Assembly (NCBI GenBank): GCA_937905835.1
Contig: CALCXK010000016.1
Span: forward strand, 28,961 to 92,960
DNA from: an uncultured Ilumatobacter sp.
GTDB lineage: Bacteria; Actinomycetota; Acidimicrobiia; Acidimicrobiales; Ilumatobacteraceae
Reading direction: 5' to 3'
DNA: 64,000 nucleotides
Both the position numbers and the translations under genes were made by a program. Under the pieces are notes generated by a model that was not told the DNA's origin, ran no database searches, and saw nothing but the letters and a program-made list of their open reading frames with translations. Below are positions 1-9,248 of the stretch, piece after piece; position 1 is the stretch's first letter; every line of letters begins with the position of its first letter.

Positions 1-1
1 T

Positions 2-235
2 GACGCATTGTCCGACATTCTCGAGATCGAGCCCAACACCATCACCGAGGGTCAGTCGTTTGCCGATGATCTCGAAGCAGATTCGCTTGCACTGATCGAA
101 CTCGTCGAAGCGCTCGAAGAGGCACTGAGCGACAAGGTCGCAGGCTTTGCGATCGAAGACGAGAGTCTCGAAGATCTGAAGACTGTGCGCGACGCTGTCG
201 ACTACGTGCACGAGAATGCCAACGAAAGCGCCTGA
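2..235 (+). CDS. acpP: Acyl carrier protein (5' end outside window)
   Basis: Carries acyl chains as thioesters for type II fatty-acid synthesis in the cytoplasm. The phosphopantetheine attachment site is the Ser of the DSL motif (codon TCG at 83-85) within EADSLALIELVEALEE. The reading frame is open up to base 2, and the first visible residues (ALSDILEIEP) match an internal position of helix I in known ACPs. The in-frame TTG at 8 is therefore not the real start and roughly 10-15 residues are missing. The 3' end overlaps the proposed start of rnc by 20 bases, giving the conserved acpP-rnc order. Confidence 0.9.
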   Translation, partial: DALSDILEIEPNTITEGQSFADDLEADSLALIELVEALEEALSDKVAGFAIEDESLEDLKTVRDAVDYVHENANESA

Positions 236-935
236 AGCCTCCGTGAGTGATCCGGCGCCTGCCGACCTGGCCGCGCTTGCCGCGCGAGTTGGCCACGAGT
301 TTGCTGCCCCGGAACTACTCCGACGTGCGATGGCCCACCGTTCATGGTGCGCCGAGACGTCCGGCGAATCGAGCAATGAACGCCTCGAGTTTCTCGGTGA
401 TGCCGTGCTCGGCTGGGTCATTGCCGACATCGCATTCCGCCGCTTCGACAAGCTGCCCGAAGGGTTGCTAACTGACCTCCGCAAGAGCGTCGTGAACGCG
501 ACCGCACTCGCAGAGGTTGCCGAAGAGATCGGTATCGGCCCGTACCTGTTCCTCGGCAAGGGCGAAGCGGCTGCAGGTGGTGCTGAGAAGCCGTCGATTC
601 TCTCCGACGCATTCGAAGCCGTACTCGGTGCGATCTATCTGGACGGTGGGACCGAGGCGGCCTACGCGATGGTCGAACGTTGGGTTGCACCGCGCATGTC
701 GACGTCGATCGAACGGCTCGATCAACTCGATCACAAGACGCAGCTCCAGGAACTTGCCGCGCGCGCCGGCAAAGGCGCGCCCGACTACGTCATCACATCA
801 ACGGGCCCCGACCACGCGAAGCTCTTCCGTGCCGAAGTGCTCATCGACGGCGACGTCCTCGGTGAAGGATCTGGTGGCTCGAAGAAGGCCGCAGAACAGG
901 CTGCTGCGTCACTTGCTACCGCTGAACTGGCCTGA
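216..935 (+). CDS. rnc: Ribonuclease III
   Basis: Endonuclease that cleaves double-stranded RNA during rRNA and mRNA maturation. The family signature NERLEFLGD lies at about residues 54-62, and the second acidic pair of the Mg site is D131/E134 in SDAFEAVLGAIYLDGG. A double-stranded-RNA-binding domain fills roughly residues 170-239 (starting HKTQLQELAA, ending in the basic GSKKAAEQAA helix). Length (239 aa) is normal. The start is ambiguous: ATG at 216 overlaps acpP, while GTG at 243 would give a protein nine residues shorter without overlap; neither has a strong ribosome site. mutM follows after 3 bases, so the two are probably cotranscribed. Confidence 0.93.
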   Translation: MPTKAPEASVSDPAPADLAALAARVGHEFAAPELLRRAMAHRSWCAETSGESSNERLEFLGDAVLGWVIADIAFRRFDKLPEGLLTDLRKSVVNATALAEVAEEIGIGPYLFLGKGEAAAGGAEKPSILSDAFEAVLGAIYLDGGTEAAYAMVERWVAPRMSTSIERLDQLDHKTQLQELAARAGKGAPDYVITSTGPDHAKLFRAEVLIDGDVLGEGSGGSKKAAEQAAASLATAELA

Positions 936-938
936 GCG

Positions 939-1775
939 ATGCCCGAATTGCCCGAGGTCGAGACGGTTCGACGCGGTCTGCAGCAGCAACTCGCAGGCAG
1001 GCGAATCGAGCGAGTCGAAGTCGGTCGAGAACGTGTGGTTCGGCGGACGTCACGCGAGGCGTTGATCGACGGTCTGACCAACACGACGGTCCTCAGCGCT
1101 GAGCGTCGCGGGAAGTACCTGATTATGCCGCTCGACTCTGGTGACTCGATGATGATCCACCTACGGATGAGCGGCCAAGTACTCGTTGCGCCTGCTGGTG
1201 CCGACCGTCCAGCGCATACGCACGTTGTCATGCACCTTGACAATGGCACCGAGTGCTGGTTCGTTGACCAGCGCACGTTCGGAGAGGTGGTCGTCTATGA
1301 CCCCGCAAATACAGCCGTCGAACTCCCGTCTCTCGCCCGACTCGGAGTCGACCCGATCGCAGAAGACTTTCCTCGCACTGCTCTGCGAGCGTTGGTTCGA
1401 GGAACGAGTAAGGCCCTGAAACCGTTCCTCCTCGACCAGCAGTACGTGGCGGGAATCGGGAACATTTACGCTGACGAGATTCTCCACCGGTCGCGCCTCC
1501 GGCCCGAACGGCGGGCCAACACGATTGATGCGGCGGCGACCTGGCGGCTGCATTCGGCGATCATCGACATCCTGACGGCGTCGATCGCGGTGGGAGGTTC
1601 GACGCTTGGCGATGCGCAGTACGTCGACGTCGATGGCGAGAGCGGCAGCTTCCAGAACGAGCATCGCGTCTACGGCCGTACCGGCGAGCGATGCAGCACC
1701 TGCGGTCGAGGCTGGATCCGGCGCATCGTCTTTGCTGGCAGGTCGACACACTACTGCCCGAGCTGTCAGCGCTGA
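939..1775 (+). CDS. mutM: Formamidopyrimidine-DNA glycosylase
   Basis: Bifunctional DNA glycosylase/AP lyase that removes 8-oxoguanine and formamidopyrimidines. The N-terminus PELPEVETVRRGL supplies the catalytic Pro2 and Glu3, which fixes the start at the ATG three bases after rnc. Lys59 in RRGKYL is the conserved DNA-contact lysine. The C-terminal zinc finger is intact (Cys252, Cys255, Cys273, Cys276). The 278-residue length is typical. The rnc-mutM-smc order is a common actinobacterial arrangement. Fpg and Nei share this fold; the intact PELPEVET start and linkage favour MutM. Confidence 0.95.
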   Translation: MPELPEVETVRRGLQQQLAGRRIERVEVGRERVVRRTSREALIDGLTNTTVLSAERRGKYLIMPLDSGDSMMIHLRMSGQVLVAPAGADRPAHTHVVMHLDNGTECWFVDQRTFGEVVVYDPANTAVELPSLARLGVDPIAEDFPRTALRALVRGTSKALKPFLLDQQYVAGIGNIYADEILHRSRLRPERRANTIDAAATWRLHSAIIDILTASIAVGGSTLGDAQYVDVDGESGSFQNEHRVYGRTGERCSTCGRGWIRRIVFAGRSTHYCPSCQR

Positions 1776-1854
1776 CGATCACGCAATTCCTGGCACAATG
1801 TGACCGGACAAGGTTGGGGGAGTGGGGTGCTGAGCAAGTAGCTTCTTGTCCGCT

Positions 1855-4800
1855 GTGTACCTGAAGAATCTGACCATCAAGGGCTTTAAATCGTTCGCTG
1901 ACAGCACGCCAATGGCGCTGGAGCCGGGCGTGACTGTTGTCGTGGGCCCCAACGGGTCTGGCAAGTCAAACGTTGTCGACGCCATCGCCTGGGTGCTCGG
2001 CGCCCAGTCACCGAAGTCTGTCCGCTCCCAGAAGATGGACGATGTCATCTTTGCCGGTACCGCCAAGCGCCCTGCTTTGGGCCGCGCCGAGGTCAGCATC
2101 ACCATCGACAATTCCGACGGCACACTCGGCCTCGACTTCACTGAAGTCATGGTGTCGCGCATCCTGTTCCGTACGGGTGATTCGGAGTACATGATCAACG
2201 GTGTGAGCTGCCGCCTCCTCGACGTGCAGGAGCTACTGAGTGACGCTGGCGTCGGCCGTCAGCAGCATGTGATCGTCAGCCAGGGCCAGATCGATGCGGT
2301 GTTGAACGCTCGTCCAGAAGACCGGCGCGCGATCATTGAAGAGGCAGCCGGGGTTCTCAAGTTCCGCAAGCGCAAGGAGAAGGCGGAGCGTCGGCTCGAT
2401 GCCACCGAGGCGAATCTCCTGCGGGTGCAGGACCTCCTGCGCGAAGTCCGCCGTCAACTCCGGCCGCTCGAACGCCAGGCCAAGGCCGCCGAACGTCACG
2501 GATCGCTGATCGAAGAACTCACCGAGCTGAAGACGTTTGTGTCGGGTCGAGAGATTGCCGGTTTGCGCACCAAGCTCGAAGCATTGGCAGTCATTAAGCT
2601 CGAGAGCTCCACAGCCGAAGGCGAACTGAAGGCGGCCCTTGCCGCGCTCGACACGTCGGTGATGGCGATCGAGGCGCAACTGTCGGCACGCGGTGAAAGC
2701 GATATCAGTGACCGCCTCGTCCAGGTCGAGCAATTGCGTGAACGCGCTCGCGGTCTCGCGGCGTTGCTCGTCGAACGACGTCGATCACTCGAACGTGACA
2801 AAGGCCAGTTGCTTGACGCTGGTGTCGTCGCCAACCTCGAGGCCGATGCTGCTCGTTTCCGCGACGAGATCGAAAAGGCCGCCGACGAGCTCGGTCTACT
2901 CGAGCCCGAGACGGGCCAACTGGGCTTTGACGAGGAATCGTTCAAGTCCGAGCGCGAGAACATCATGGACGCGGTCCGCGCCGATCAGACCACTACGAAG
3001 GCCGCAAGCGCAGCCGCCGAAGTGCGCGGCGAACTCAAGTCGATTCGCTCGTTACTCGAACGCACCGAGGCCGAACTGCGCCGTCTCGTCAGCCGCAAGA
3101 CATCGCTGACTGAACGCGCGCAGGCCTCGCGCGAAGACACCGAACGATTCCGCACCGACTGTGACGAGGCCGGAGCGATCGAAGCTCCGCTCGTCGGCAA
3201 AGTTGAAGTCGCCGAGCAGGCGCTCATCGAGGCGCAGTCAACCGTCGAAGCGCGCAAGCTCATTCGGAACGAGTTGGCCGAAGACGCATCAAAATGGTCG
3301 GCTCGCGTCGAAGCACTGCAGATGGCACTGGATGCGGCACGTGCCCGCGCCGGAGCCGAACGGCTGGAAGGCGTCGATGGGGTCCTGGGCACGTTGCTCG
3401 ACCTCATCGAGATCGACGCAGGCTGGGAGCCTGCCGTCGAGGCAGCGCTCGGTGAGTCGCTGACGGCCGTGGTGGTCGACGATCCGACCGCTGGCAGGCG
3501 TGCACTTGACGCTCTGCGCAGCAGCGACACAAGTGGTGCAGTGATCGCACTCGGTGCTCGACCAGCCGCACCTGCCCCGCCGGGCGTCGGCGATGCTGTC
3601 CGGCCGCACGCCCGGAGTCAGCGGCCCGGCGTGAATGATTTACTCGACGGGCTGCTCGGTTTGGCAGTCCGTATCGACGACCTGTCCGATGCGCTCGACG
3701 CGGCGATGCAGCATCCGGAAGCAGTTATTGTCACTGGCGGCGGCGACCGTTTCGGCATCAGCGGTTGGCGAATCGGAATTGCCGGCAGCGGTGCCACGGC
3801 GTCGGCGCTCGAAGAAGCGACTGAGCGATCAACTGCAGCCGACGCTGCATTCGGAGCGGGGAAGGCAGCTGTCTCCGAGGCCGAGCAGACGCTCCGCACG
3901 GCGCAGAACACGGAACGCGAGCTGGCGAAAAAGCTTGATTCCAACGACGCTCGATTCGGCGCAGCGACGCAGGGGCTCGCCCGTACCCAGGGCGAGCACC
4001 GAGAGATCCAGGCTGAACTGGAAACGCTCGATCAGAACATCAAGGAAGCCGAGACCAACATGGCTCGGGAGCAGCAACGAGTCGGTGAGATCGAGGCGTT
4101 GCTCCCGGCGCTCGAGAGCGACGAGCACGCCGAGGCCGAGGCGGCCCGTGCCCGCGGCGAACTCCGTGCCGAACTCGAAGCTCGAGCAGCCCTGCTTGCT
4201 TCGCGTCGCAAAGACATCGAGGTGCGCTACGCCGGGCTACAGGAACGCCACCAGCTGAACGAGCGACGTCTGGCCGAGACCGAACGCCGCCTTGAGGCTG
4301 ACAAGGACGCACGCATCGCGGCCGAAGGCCAACGCATGGTCATCGAGCGCCAGATCGCTGTAATCGATCGGCTCGCCGGGCTCGTTGAAGCACATCGCCA
4401 CGTCGTCGAAGGCCATCACACTGCGCTGGCCGAGCAGCGCCGCAAGCAGAGCGACGAAGTCCGCGGCTTGAGCTCCGAACTTGACACGCTGCGGCGGGAA
4501 CGCGCCGACAAGGAAAAGTCGCTCGACGTCACCCGTGAGCGCGCCCGCAAGGCGGAACTCGAAGAGGCCGAAGCCAAACTGCGCCTCGAAACTGCGATCG
4601 AAACGTTGCGCCGGGAGCTCGACATCGAGCCGGCCGTCGCCGAGGCCGCTGCGATGCCCGAAGTGCCCGACGGGGCAACACCGGCTGGGCGTGTTCGCGA
4701 GCTCGATCGGGAACTGAGGTTGCTCGGCCCGATCAACCCGTTGGCGCTCGAAGAGTTCAACGAACTGCAGACTCGCCACACGTTCCTCGAAGAACAGCTG

Positions 4801-5337
4801 GAAGACGTCCGGACGACTCGTCGGGAACTCTCCCGTGTGATCTCTGCGGTCAACGCCGAGATTCAGAACGTGTTCGCCACGGCATTCCAAGATGTGGCCA
4901 AGAACTTCACCGAGTTGTTCGCGCTCCTCTTTCCGGGCGGTAAGGGCAACCTCATGCTCACGCAGCCCGACGACATGCTCAACACTGGTATCGAAGTCGA
5001 AGCGAAGCCGAGCGGCAAGAACGTCAAGAAGCTGTCGCTTCTTTCGGGCGGTGAGCGCTCGCTGACGGCGTTGGCCTATCTTTTCGCCGTCTTCCGCTCA
5101 CGTCCGTCGCCGTTCTACGTGATGGACGAAGTTGAGGCTGCCCTGGACGATGTGAACCTACACCGCTTCCTTGGCCTCATTCAGGAGTTCCGCAAGGACG
5201 CCCAGCTCATCATCGTCTCGCACCAGAAGCGCACGATGGAAGCTGGCGATGTGCTCCTCGGCGTCAGCATGCAAGCTGGTGGATCCTCCAAAGTCGTCAC
5301 CGAACGCGCGTCTGAGGTGGGCCAGCTCGCCCACTAG
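1855..5337 (+). CDS. smc: Chromosome segregation protein SMC
   Basis: ATPase of the condensin-like complex that compacts and segregates the chromosome. The N-terminal Walker A is GPNGSGKS (about residues 31-38). Two long charged coiled coils flank a hinge (about residues 500-650, near LEGVDGVLGTLLDLIEIDAGW). The C-terminal head has the signature LLSGGERSLTALAYLFA and the Walker B/D-loop DEVEAALDD. GTG at 1855 is chosen because it gives VYLKNLTIKGFKSF, matching the M-Y/H-L-K start usual in SMC proteins; TTG at 1846 is in frame and would add three residues. ScpA/ScpB partners are not in the window. Confidence 0.95.
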   Translation: MYLKNLTIKGFKSFADSTPMALEPGVTVVVGPNGSGKSNVVDAIAWVLGAQSPKSVRSQKMDDVIFAGTAKRPALGRAEVSITIDNSDGTLGLDFTEVMVSRILFRTGDSEYMINGVSCRLLDVQELLSDAGVGRQQHVIVSQGQIDAVLNARPEDRRAIIEEAAGVLKFRKRKEKAERRLDATEANLLRVQDLLREVRRQLRPLERQAKAAERHGSLIEELTELKTFVSGREIAGLRTKLEALAVIKLESSTAEGELKAALAALDTSVMAIEAQLSARGESDISDRLVQVEQLRERARGLAALLVERRRSLERDKGQLLDAGVVANLEADAARFRDEIEKAADELGLLEPETGQLGFDEESFKSERENIMDAVRADQTTTKAASAAAEVRGELKSIRSLLERTEAELRRLVSRKTSLTERAQASREDTERFRTDCDEAGAIEAPLVGKVEVAEQALIEAQSTVEARKLIRNELAEDASKWSARVEALQMALDAARARAGAERLEGVDGVLGTLLDLIEIDAGWEPAVEAALGESLTAVVVDDPTAGRRALDALRSSDTSGAVIALGARPAAPAPPGVGDAVRPHARSQRPGVNDLLDGLLGLAVRIDDLSDALDAAMQHPEAVIVTGGGDRFGISGWRIGIAGSGATASALEEATERSTAADAAFGAGKAAVSEAEQTLRTAQNTERELAKKLDSNDARFGAATQGLARTQGEHREIQAELETLDQNIKEAETNMAREQQRVGEIEALLPALESDEHAEAEAARARGELRAELEARAALLASRRKDIEVRYAGLQERHQLNERRLAETERRLEADKDARIAAEGQRMVIERQIAVIDRLAGLVEAHRHVVEGHHTALAEQRRKQSDEVRGLSSELDTLRRERADKEKSLDVTRERARKAELEEAEAKLRLETAIETLRRELDIEPAVAEAAAMPEVPDGATPAGRVRELDRELRLLGPINPLALEEFNELQTRHTFLEEQLEDVRTTRRELSRVISAVNAEIQNVFATAFQDVAKNFTELFALLFPGGKGNLMLTQPDDMLNTGIEVEAKPSGKNVKKLSLLSGGERSLTALAYLFAVFRSRPSPFYVMDEVEAALDDVNLHRFLGLIQEFRKDAQLIIVSHQKRTMEAGDVLLGVSMQAGGSSKVVTERASEVGQLAH

Positions 5338-5470
5338 CTGCATCGCGTGAACTTCTCATTGAGCAAGCTCAACTACGTCGTCACGCGCCTTACTCCTGAA
5401 CGACCTGGTCTCGCCTCAGAACCGGGGGGTTTCCCGGCCTGGACTCACTCGCCAGTCGCTCGAACACAGA

Positions 5471-5476
5471 TAGCGT
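5471..5476 (+). promoter_or_regulatory. -10-like TAGCGT before ftsY
   Basis: TAGCGT ends nine bases before the ftsY ATG at 5486. It fits the TANNNT hexamer found just upstream of many start codons here and suggests a leaderless or nearly leaderless ftsY mRNA. Confidence 0.45.
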
Positions 5477-5485
5477 CGGCGGTTC

Positions 5486-6622
5486 ATGGGTAGTGAGTTT
5501 TTGTTCCTGATCCTGGCGGTCTTCGTTGTGGTGTTTGGTGTGGGCGTCGTCCTCCTCAACCGTCGCAAGTCGGTTGGTCAACCAGCGCCGGGCCGGCCGG
5601 TGTCGACACAGGCCAGGCCGCTGGTTTCGCAGCCGGAGAGCGACTCGCATGTCGCAGCGCCTCAGCTTGACTCGGTCGTTGAAGAAGAACCCACAGTCGA
5701 AGAAGACCTGCCCGCTGGCACCTTCCGCGAGCGTCTGGCGAAGGCGCGCTCCACGTTCGCAGGCGCAATCGCCGGTGTGCTCGGTCGTTCAGCGATCACC
5801 GACGAGTCATTCGACGACCTCGAAGAGGCGCTCTTGCGTGCCGATGTCGGCGTGGCAATAGCGGGCGAACTCCTCAGTGGCCTGCGCGTCAAGGTCGCGA
5901 ATAAGGAGATCACCGAGCCGTCGGACCTTCTCGACGCCCTCGAAGCGGAGATGACGGCGCGGCTTGTCGGTGCTGACCGCTCCCTCAACTTCGAACATTT
6001 CGAACCGGGGCACCCCAACGTGTGGATGTTCGTCGGCGTCAACGGCGTCGGCAAGACGACCACCATTGGCAAGCTTGCCAAGCAACACGTGGATCGTGGG
6101 CGCTCCGTGCTCCTCGCGGCGGGCGACACATTCCGTGCAGCTGCAGCCGAGCAACTCACTGCGTGGGCCGAACGCTCCGGTGTCGACGTCGTGCGCGGTG
6201 CTGAAGGTGCCGACCCGAGCTCGGTCATCTTCGACGGCATCGAAAAAGCTGCCGCAAAGAAGATCGAACTCGTCCTGGCCGATACCGCCGGCCGGCTCCA
6301 CACCAAAAGCAACCTGATGGACGAACTCGCCAAGGTGCGCCGTGTCGCTGAGAAGGGTGCTGGCACGGTCACCGAGACGCTGCTTGTCATCGACGCGACC
6401 ACCGGTCAAAACGGTCTCACGCAGGCACGCGAGTTCGGCCAGGTCACCAACGTCACCGGTGTTGTGCTCACCAAGCTCGACGGCTCGGCCAAGGGTGGTA
6501 TCGTGTTCTCCATCGAGACCGAACTCGGCATCCCCGTGAAGCTTGTCGGGATCGGCGAGACGATCGGCGACCTGATCGACTTCGACCCTGAAGAGTTCGT
6601 TTCGGCCCTGTTCGAACGCTGA
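5486..6622 (+). CDS. ftsY: Signal recognition particle receptor FtsY
   Basis: SRP receptor GTPase that docks ribosome-SRP complexes at the membrane during co-translational targeting. Residues 4-23 (FLFLILAVFVVVFGVGVVLL) form a membrane anchor, typical of actinobacterial FtsY. A short acidic linker leads into the NG domain with the P-loop GVNGVGKTTT, DTAGRLHT, and TKLDGSAKGG. 378 aa. It lies between smc and ffh, so receptor and particle GTPase are adjacent. A 148-base gap and a -10-like hexamer upstream suggest its own promoter. Confidence 0.96.
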   Translation: MGSEFLFLILAVFVVVFGVGVVLLNRRKSVGQPAPGRPVSTQARPLVSQPESDSHVAAPQLDSVVEEEPTVEEDLPAGTFRERLAKARSTFAGAIAGVLGRSAITDESFDDLEEALLRADVGVAIAGELLSGLRVKVANKEITEPSDLLDALEAEMTARLVGADRSLNFEHFEPGHPNVWMFVGVNGVGKTTTIGKLAKQHVDRGRSVLLAAGDTFRAAAAEQLTAWAERSGVDVVRGAEGADPSSVIFDGIEKAAAKKIELVLADTAGRLHTKSNLMDELAKVRRVAEKGAGTVTETLLVIDATTGQNGLTQAREFGQVTNVTGVVLTKLDGSAKGGIVFSIETELGIPVKLVGIGETIGDLIDFDPEEFVSALFER

Positions 6623-6651
6623 AGCCCCCGGTCGCTGAACCGGCTATCCGA

Positions 6652-6657
6652 TAGCGT
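6652..6657 (+). promoter_or_regulatory. -10-like TAGCGT deciding the ffh start
   Basis: TAGCGT lies only two bases from the ATG at 6660 but eight bases from the next in-frame ATG at 6666. The latter spacing matches the other leaderless genes in the window, so this site favours the start at 6666. Confidence 0.5.
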
Positions 6658-6665
6658 GGATGGCG

Positions 6666-8096
6666 ATGTTCGACAATCTCTCCAGCCGCCTCGAAGGCAT
6701 CATCACGAAGGTCCGGGGAAAGGGCCGCCTCACCGAGTCAGACGTTGATGAGATGATGCAGGAGATCCGCACGGCGCTCCTTGAGGCCGACGTCAACCTG
6801 ACGGTCGTCCGCTCGATTTGCAACCGCATTCGTGAACACGCGATCGGGGCCACGCGATCGACGGCTCTCGACCCTGGCCAGCAGGTGGTCAAGGCAGTCA
6901 ACGACGAGCTGACTCGTGCGCTCGGTGGCGAAACGCTCGTCATCACCTACGCGTCCAAGCCGCCGACCGTCGTCTTGATGGCCGGTTTGCAGGGCTCCGG
7001 TAAGACCACGAACTCGGCCAAGCTTGCTGCGTGGTTCAAGGCGCAGGGGCGCAACCCGATGATGATCGGCGCTGACCTCCAACGGCCTGCAGCTGTTGAG
7101 CAACTCCGCACGCTCGGCCGTCAGATCAACGTGCCGGTCTTCTCTGACCCGGAGGATCCGATCGTCACGGCTGCGAAGGGCCTCGAAGAGGCCAAGCGTC
7201 TGGGTCGCGACGTCGTTATTGTCGATACCGCCGGCCGCCTGTCGATCGACACCGAGATGATGGAGCAGGTTCGCCTCATCTCCGGTGCCGTCAACCCTGA
7301 TTATACGTTCCTGGTCATCGATGCGATGACCGGTCAGGATGCAGTTCAGACCGCCGAGGCGTTCCACAACACACTTCAAATCGACGGCGTCATTATGTCG
7401 AAGATGGACGGCGACGCTCGCGGCGGTGCTGCGCTGTCGGTGAAGGAAGTCATCGGCCGGCCGATCGCCTTCGCTTCGACGGGGGAGAAGCTCGACGAGT
7501 TCGAACAGTTCCACCCCGACCGCATGGCGAGTCGGATTCTGGGCATGGGCGACATGCTCACGCTCATTGAGCAGGCCGAGAAAGCTTTCACAGAAGATCA
7601 GGCCCAGGCAGCTGCGACGAAGTTGATGGAGGGGCAGTTCACTCTCGATGACTTCCTCGAACAGATGCAGGCGCTCAAGAAGATGGGCTCGCTCGGCGGG
7701 CTGATGAGCATGATGCCTGGCATGCCGAAGGAGCTGAAGAACGCCAAGATCGATGACGACGATCTGAAGCCGGTCGAAGCGATCATTACGTCGATGACAG
7801 CCGAAGAGCGCACCTTCCCGACAATCATTCAGGGTACCCGTCGCGCTCGCATCGCTGCCGGCTCCGGGACGACCGTGGCCGACGTCAACCGACTGGTGAA
7901 GCAGTTTGGCGAGATGCAGAAGATGATGAAGAAGATGGGTATGGCCGGCAGACCTGGCAAGGGGAAGAAGGGTAAGAAGGGCAAGGGTGGTCAGAAGATG
8001 CCCAAGGGTCTGCCCCTCGATTTCGATCCGGCAGGGGCTGGTTTCGATATCCCGGGCCTCCCCGGGATGCCTGGCATCCCCAACTTCCCCCGCTGA
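6666..8096 (+). CDS. ffh: Signal recognition particle protein Ffh (SRP54)
   Basis: GTPase and 4.5S-RNA-binding subunit of SRP, which captures signal sequences on the ribosome. NG domain: GLQGSGKTT P-loop, DTAGRLSID and SKMDGDARGG. The methionine-rich M domain follows (MSMMPGMPKEL, EMQKMMKKMGMAG). An unusual lysine/glycine-rich linker (GKGKKGKKGKGG) precedes a Pro/Gly/Phe tail ending PGMPGIPNFPR. The start at 6666 (MFDNLSSRLEGI) agrees with the usual MFxxLSxRL start and the upstream hexamer spacing; ATG at 6660 would add Met-Ala. 476 aa. Confidence 0.96.
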   Translation: MFDNLSSRLEGIITKVRGKGRLTESDVDEMMQEIRTALLEADVNLTVVRSICNRIREHAIGATRSTALDPGQQVVKAVNDELTRALGGETLVITYASKPPTVVLMAGLQGSGKTTNSAKLAAWFKAQGRNPMMIGADLQRPAAVEQLRTLGRQINVPVFSDPEDPIVTAAKGLEEAKRLGRDVVIVDTAGRLSIDTEMMEQVRLISGAVNPDYTFLVIDAMTGQDAVQTAEAFHNTLQIDGVIMSKMDGDARGGAALSVKEVIGRPIAFASTGEKLDEFEQFHPDRMASRILGMGDMLTLIEQAEKAFTEDQAQAAATKLMEGQFTLDDFLEQMQALKKMGSLGGLMSMMPGMPKELKNAKIDDDDLKPVEAIITSMTAEERTFPTIIQGTRRARIAAGSGTTVADVNRLVKQFGEMQKMMKKMGMAGRPGKGKKGKKGKGGQKMPKGLPLDFDPAGAGFDIPGLPGMPGIPNFPR

Positions 8097-8141
8097 CTCA
8101 GTCGGGGAGCTGTTGGATGGGATCCTTGTCCCGCGTGGGAA

Positions 8142-8155
8142 GGCGCCCGGGCGCC
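8142..8155 (+). terminator. GC-rich palindrome after ffh
   Basis: GGCGCCCGGGCGCC is a perfect palindrome 46 bases after the ffh stop, followed by a weakly T-containing stretch. It could be a terminator or attenuator before the rpsP promoter. No strong T-tract. Confidence 0.3.
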
Positions 8156-8190
8156 GTTAGTCTTTCGGCGTTCTCAATTTCTCGAACACG

Positions 8191-8196
8191 TACTCT
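8191..8196 (+). promoter_or_regulatory. -10-like TACTCT before rpsP
   Basis: TACTCT lies 16 bases before the rpsP ATG at 8213, followed directly by GGAG. This is a candidate promoter for the rpsP-khpA-rimM genes, with a short leader. Confidence 0.4.
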
Positions 8197-8212
8197 GGAG
8201 TGACGATCAAAG

Positions 8213-8485
8213 ATGGCAGTCAAGCTGCGGCTCACACGTATTGGTAAGAAGAAGCAACCGCAGTACCGCATTGTGGCGGCTGATTCCCGTTCGCCTCGCG
8301 ACGGTCGGTTTATTGAGATCCTGGGCCACTATGACCCACGACAGGATCCGTCCAGCCTCACGCTCGACAACGACAGAGCTGTTGCCTGGCTGAAGGAAGG
8401 TGCACAGCCGACCGAGCGCGTCGCCAAGCTCCTGAAGGTTTCTGGCGCCACCGAGCAGTTCGAAGCCGAGAAGGCTGCCAAGTGA
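8213..8485 (+). CDS. rpsP: 30S ribosomal protein S16
   Basis: Small-subunit protein needed for 30S assembly. The start AVKLRLTRIGKKKQPQYRIV and the following DSRSPRDGRFIEILGHYDP are diagnostic for S16. 90 aa is a normal length. The stop overlaps the GTG of the KH-domain gene (GTGA), so the two are translationally coupled. The rpsP-khpA-rimM-trmD-rplS order is the classic ribosome-maturation operon. Confidence 0.97.
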   Translation: MAVKLRLTRIGKKKQPQYRIVAADSRSPRDGRFIEILGHYDPRQDPSSLTLDNDRAVAWLKEGAQPTERVAKLLKVSGATEQFEAEKAAK

Positions 8486-8733
8486 GCGATCTCGCTCCGA
8501 CGGCTGTCGCAGTTCTCGAGCACATCGTCCGCTCTATCGTCGACGATCCCGACGCCGTCACCGTTGAGGTCGACGAGTCGGGCAGTCGTCCCGCATTGAA
8601 CGTGCGTGTCGGCGACGGCGACCTCGGCCGCGTCATCGGCCGTCGTGGCCGCACCGCTGCCAGCATCCGCACCGTCACTCGTGCGGCTGCCAGCAAAGAC
8701 GATGTCGAACTCGACATCGAATTCCTCGACTGA
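8482..8733 (+). CDS. khpA: KH-domain RNA-binding protein KhpA
   Basis: Small single-KH RNA-binding protein of the KhpA/YlqC family. Family members pair with KhpB/Jag and influence cell division and envelope gene expression in Gram-positive bacteria; the role here is inferred. The KH core with the GxxG loop is seen in GRVIGRRGRTAASIRTV. The GTG start overlaps the rpsP stop by four bases. 83 aa, a standard length. No KhpB gene is visible in the window. Confidence 0.9.
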   Translation: MSDLAPTAVAVLEHIVRSIVDDPDAVTVEVDESGSRPALNVRVGDGDLGRVIGRRGRTAASIRTVTRAAASKDDVELDIEFLD

Positions 8734-8750
8734 GCAGGCCGGAGGCCTCG

Positions 8751-9248
8751 ATGGCCCGATCCACTCCCATCCCTGACGGCTTTCTCGAAGTCGGACACAT
8801 TCGTCGCGCCCACGGGCTGCGCGGTGATGTCTTCGTGCAACTGGTTACCGATCGTCATGAACGACTCGACGTCGGTTCGACGCTGGCAACAGCGAGGGGC
8901 GACCTCGTTGTCGAGGCAAGCAAGGTGCTGCCGAACGGCCGGTGGGTCGTGAAGTTCGTTCAGATCGCCGATCGCACGGCCGCCGAGACCTGGACCAACG
9001 TGGCAGTACATGCCGCGCCGATCTCCGACGCAGATGCGCTCTGGTTCCACGACCTGATTGGCTCCAGAGTCGTCGAAGTCGACGGCACCGAGCACGGTAC
9101 GTGCTCCAATGTCCTGACCAATCCTGCGGCTGACATCTTGGAACTTGACACGGGCCACCTCGTCCCGACCACGTTCATTGTCAGTCGTGTCGACGGTGTG
9201 GTCACGGTCGACACTCCCGACGGGCTCTTCGACCTCCTGGACAAGTGA
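8751..9248 (+). CDS. rimM: Ribosome maturation factor RimM
   Basis: Assists 30S head assembly through S19 binding. The N-terminal domain shows LEVGHIRRAHGLRGDVFVQ, the family hallmark; the C-terminal PRC-barrel half runs from about ALWFHDLIGSRV to FIVSRVDGVVTVD. ATG at 8751 has a GGAGG ribosome site at 8741-8745. Length 165 aa. Its TGA stop shares a base with the ATG of a 27-codon mini-ORF that leads into trmD. Confidence 0.95.
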   Translation: MARSTPIPDGFLEVGHIRRAHGLRGDVFVQLVTDRHERLDVGSTLATARGDLVVEASKVLPNGRWVVKFVQIADRTAAETWTNVAVHAAPISDADALWFHDLIGSRVVEVDGTEHGTCSNVLTNPAADILELDTGHLVPTTFIVSRVDGVVTVDTPDGLFDLLDK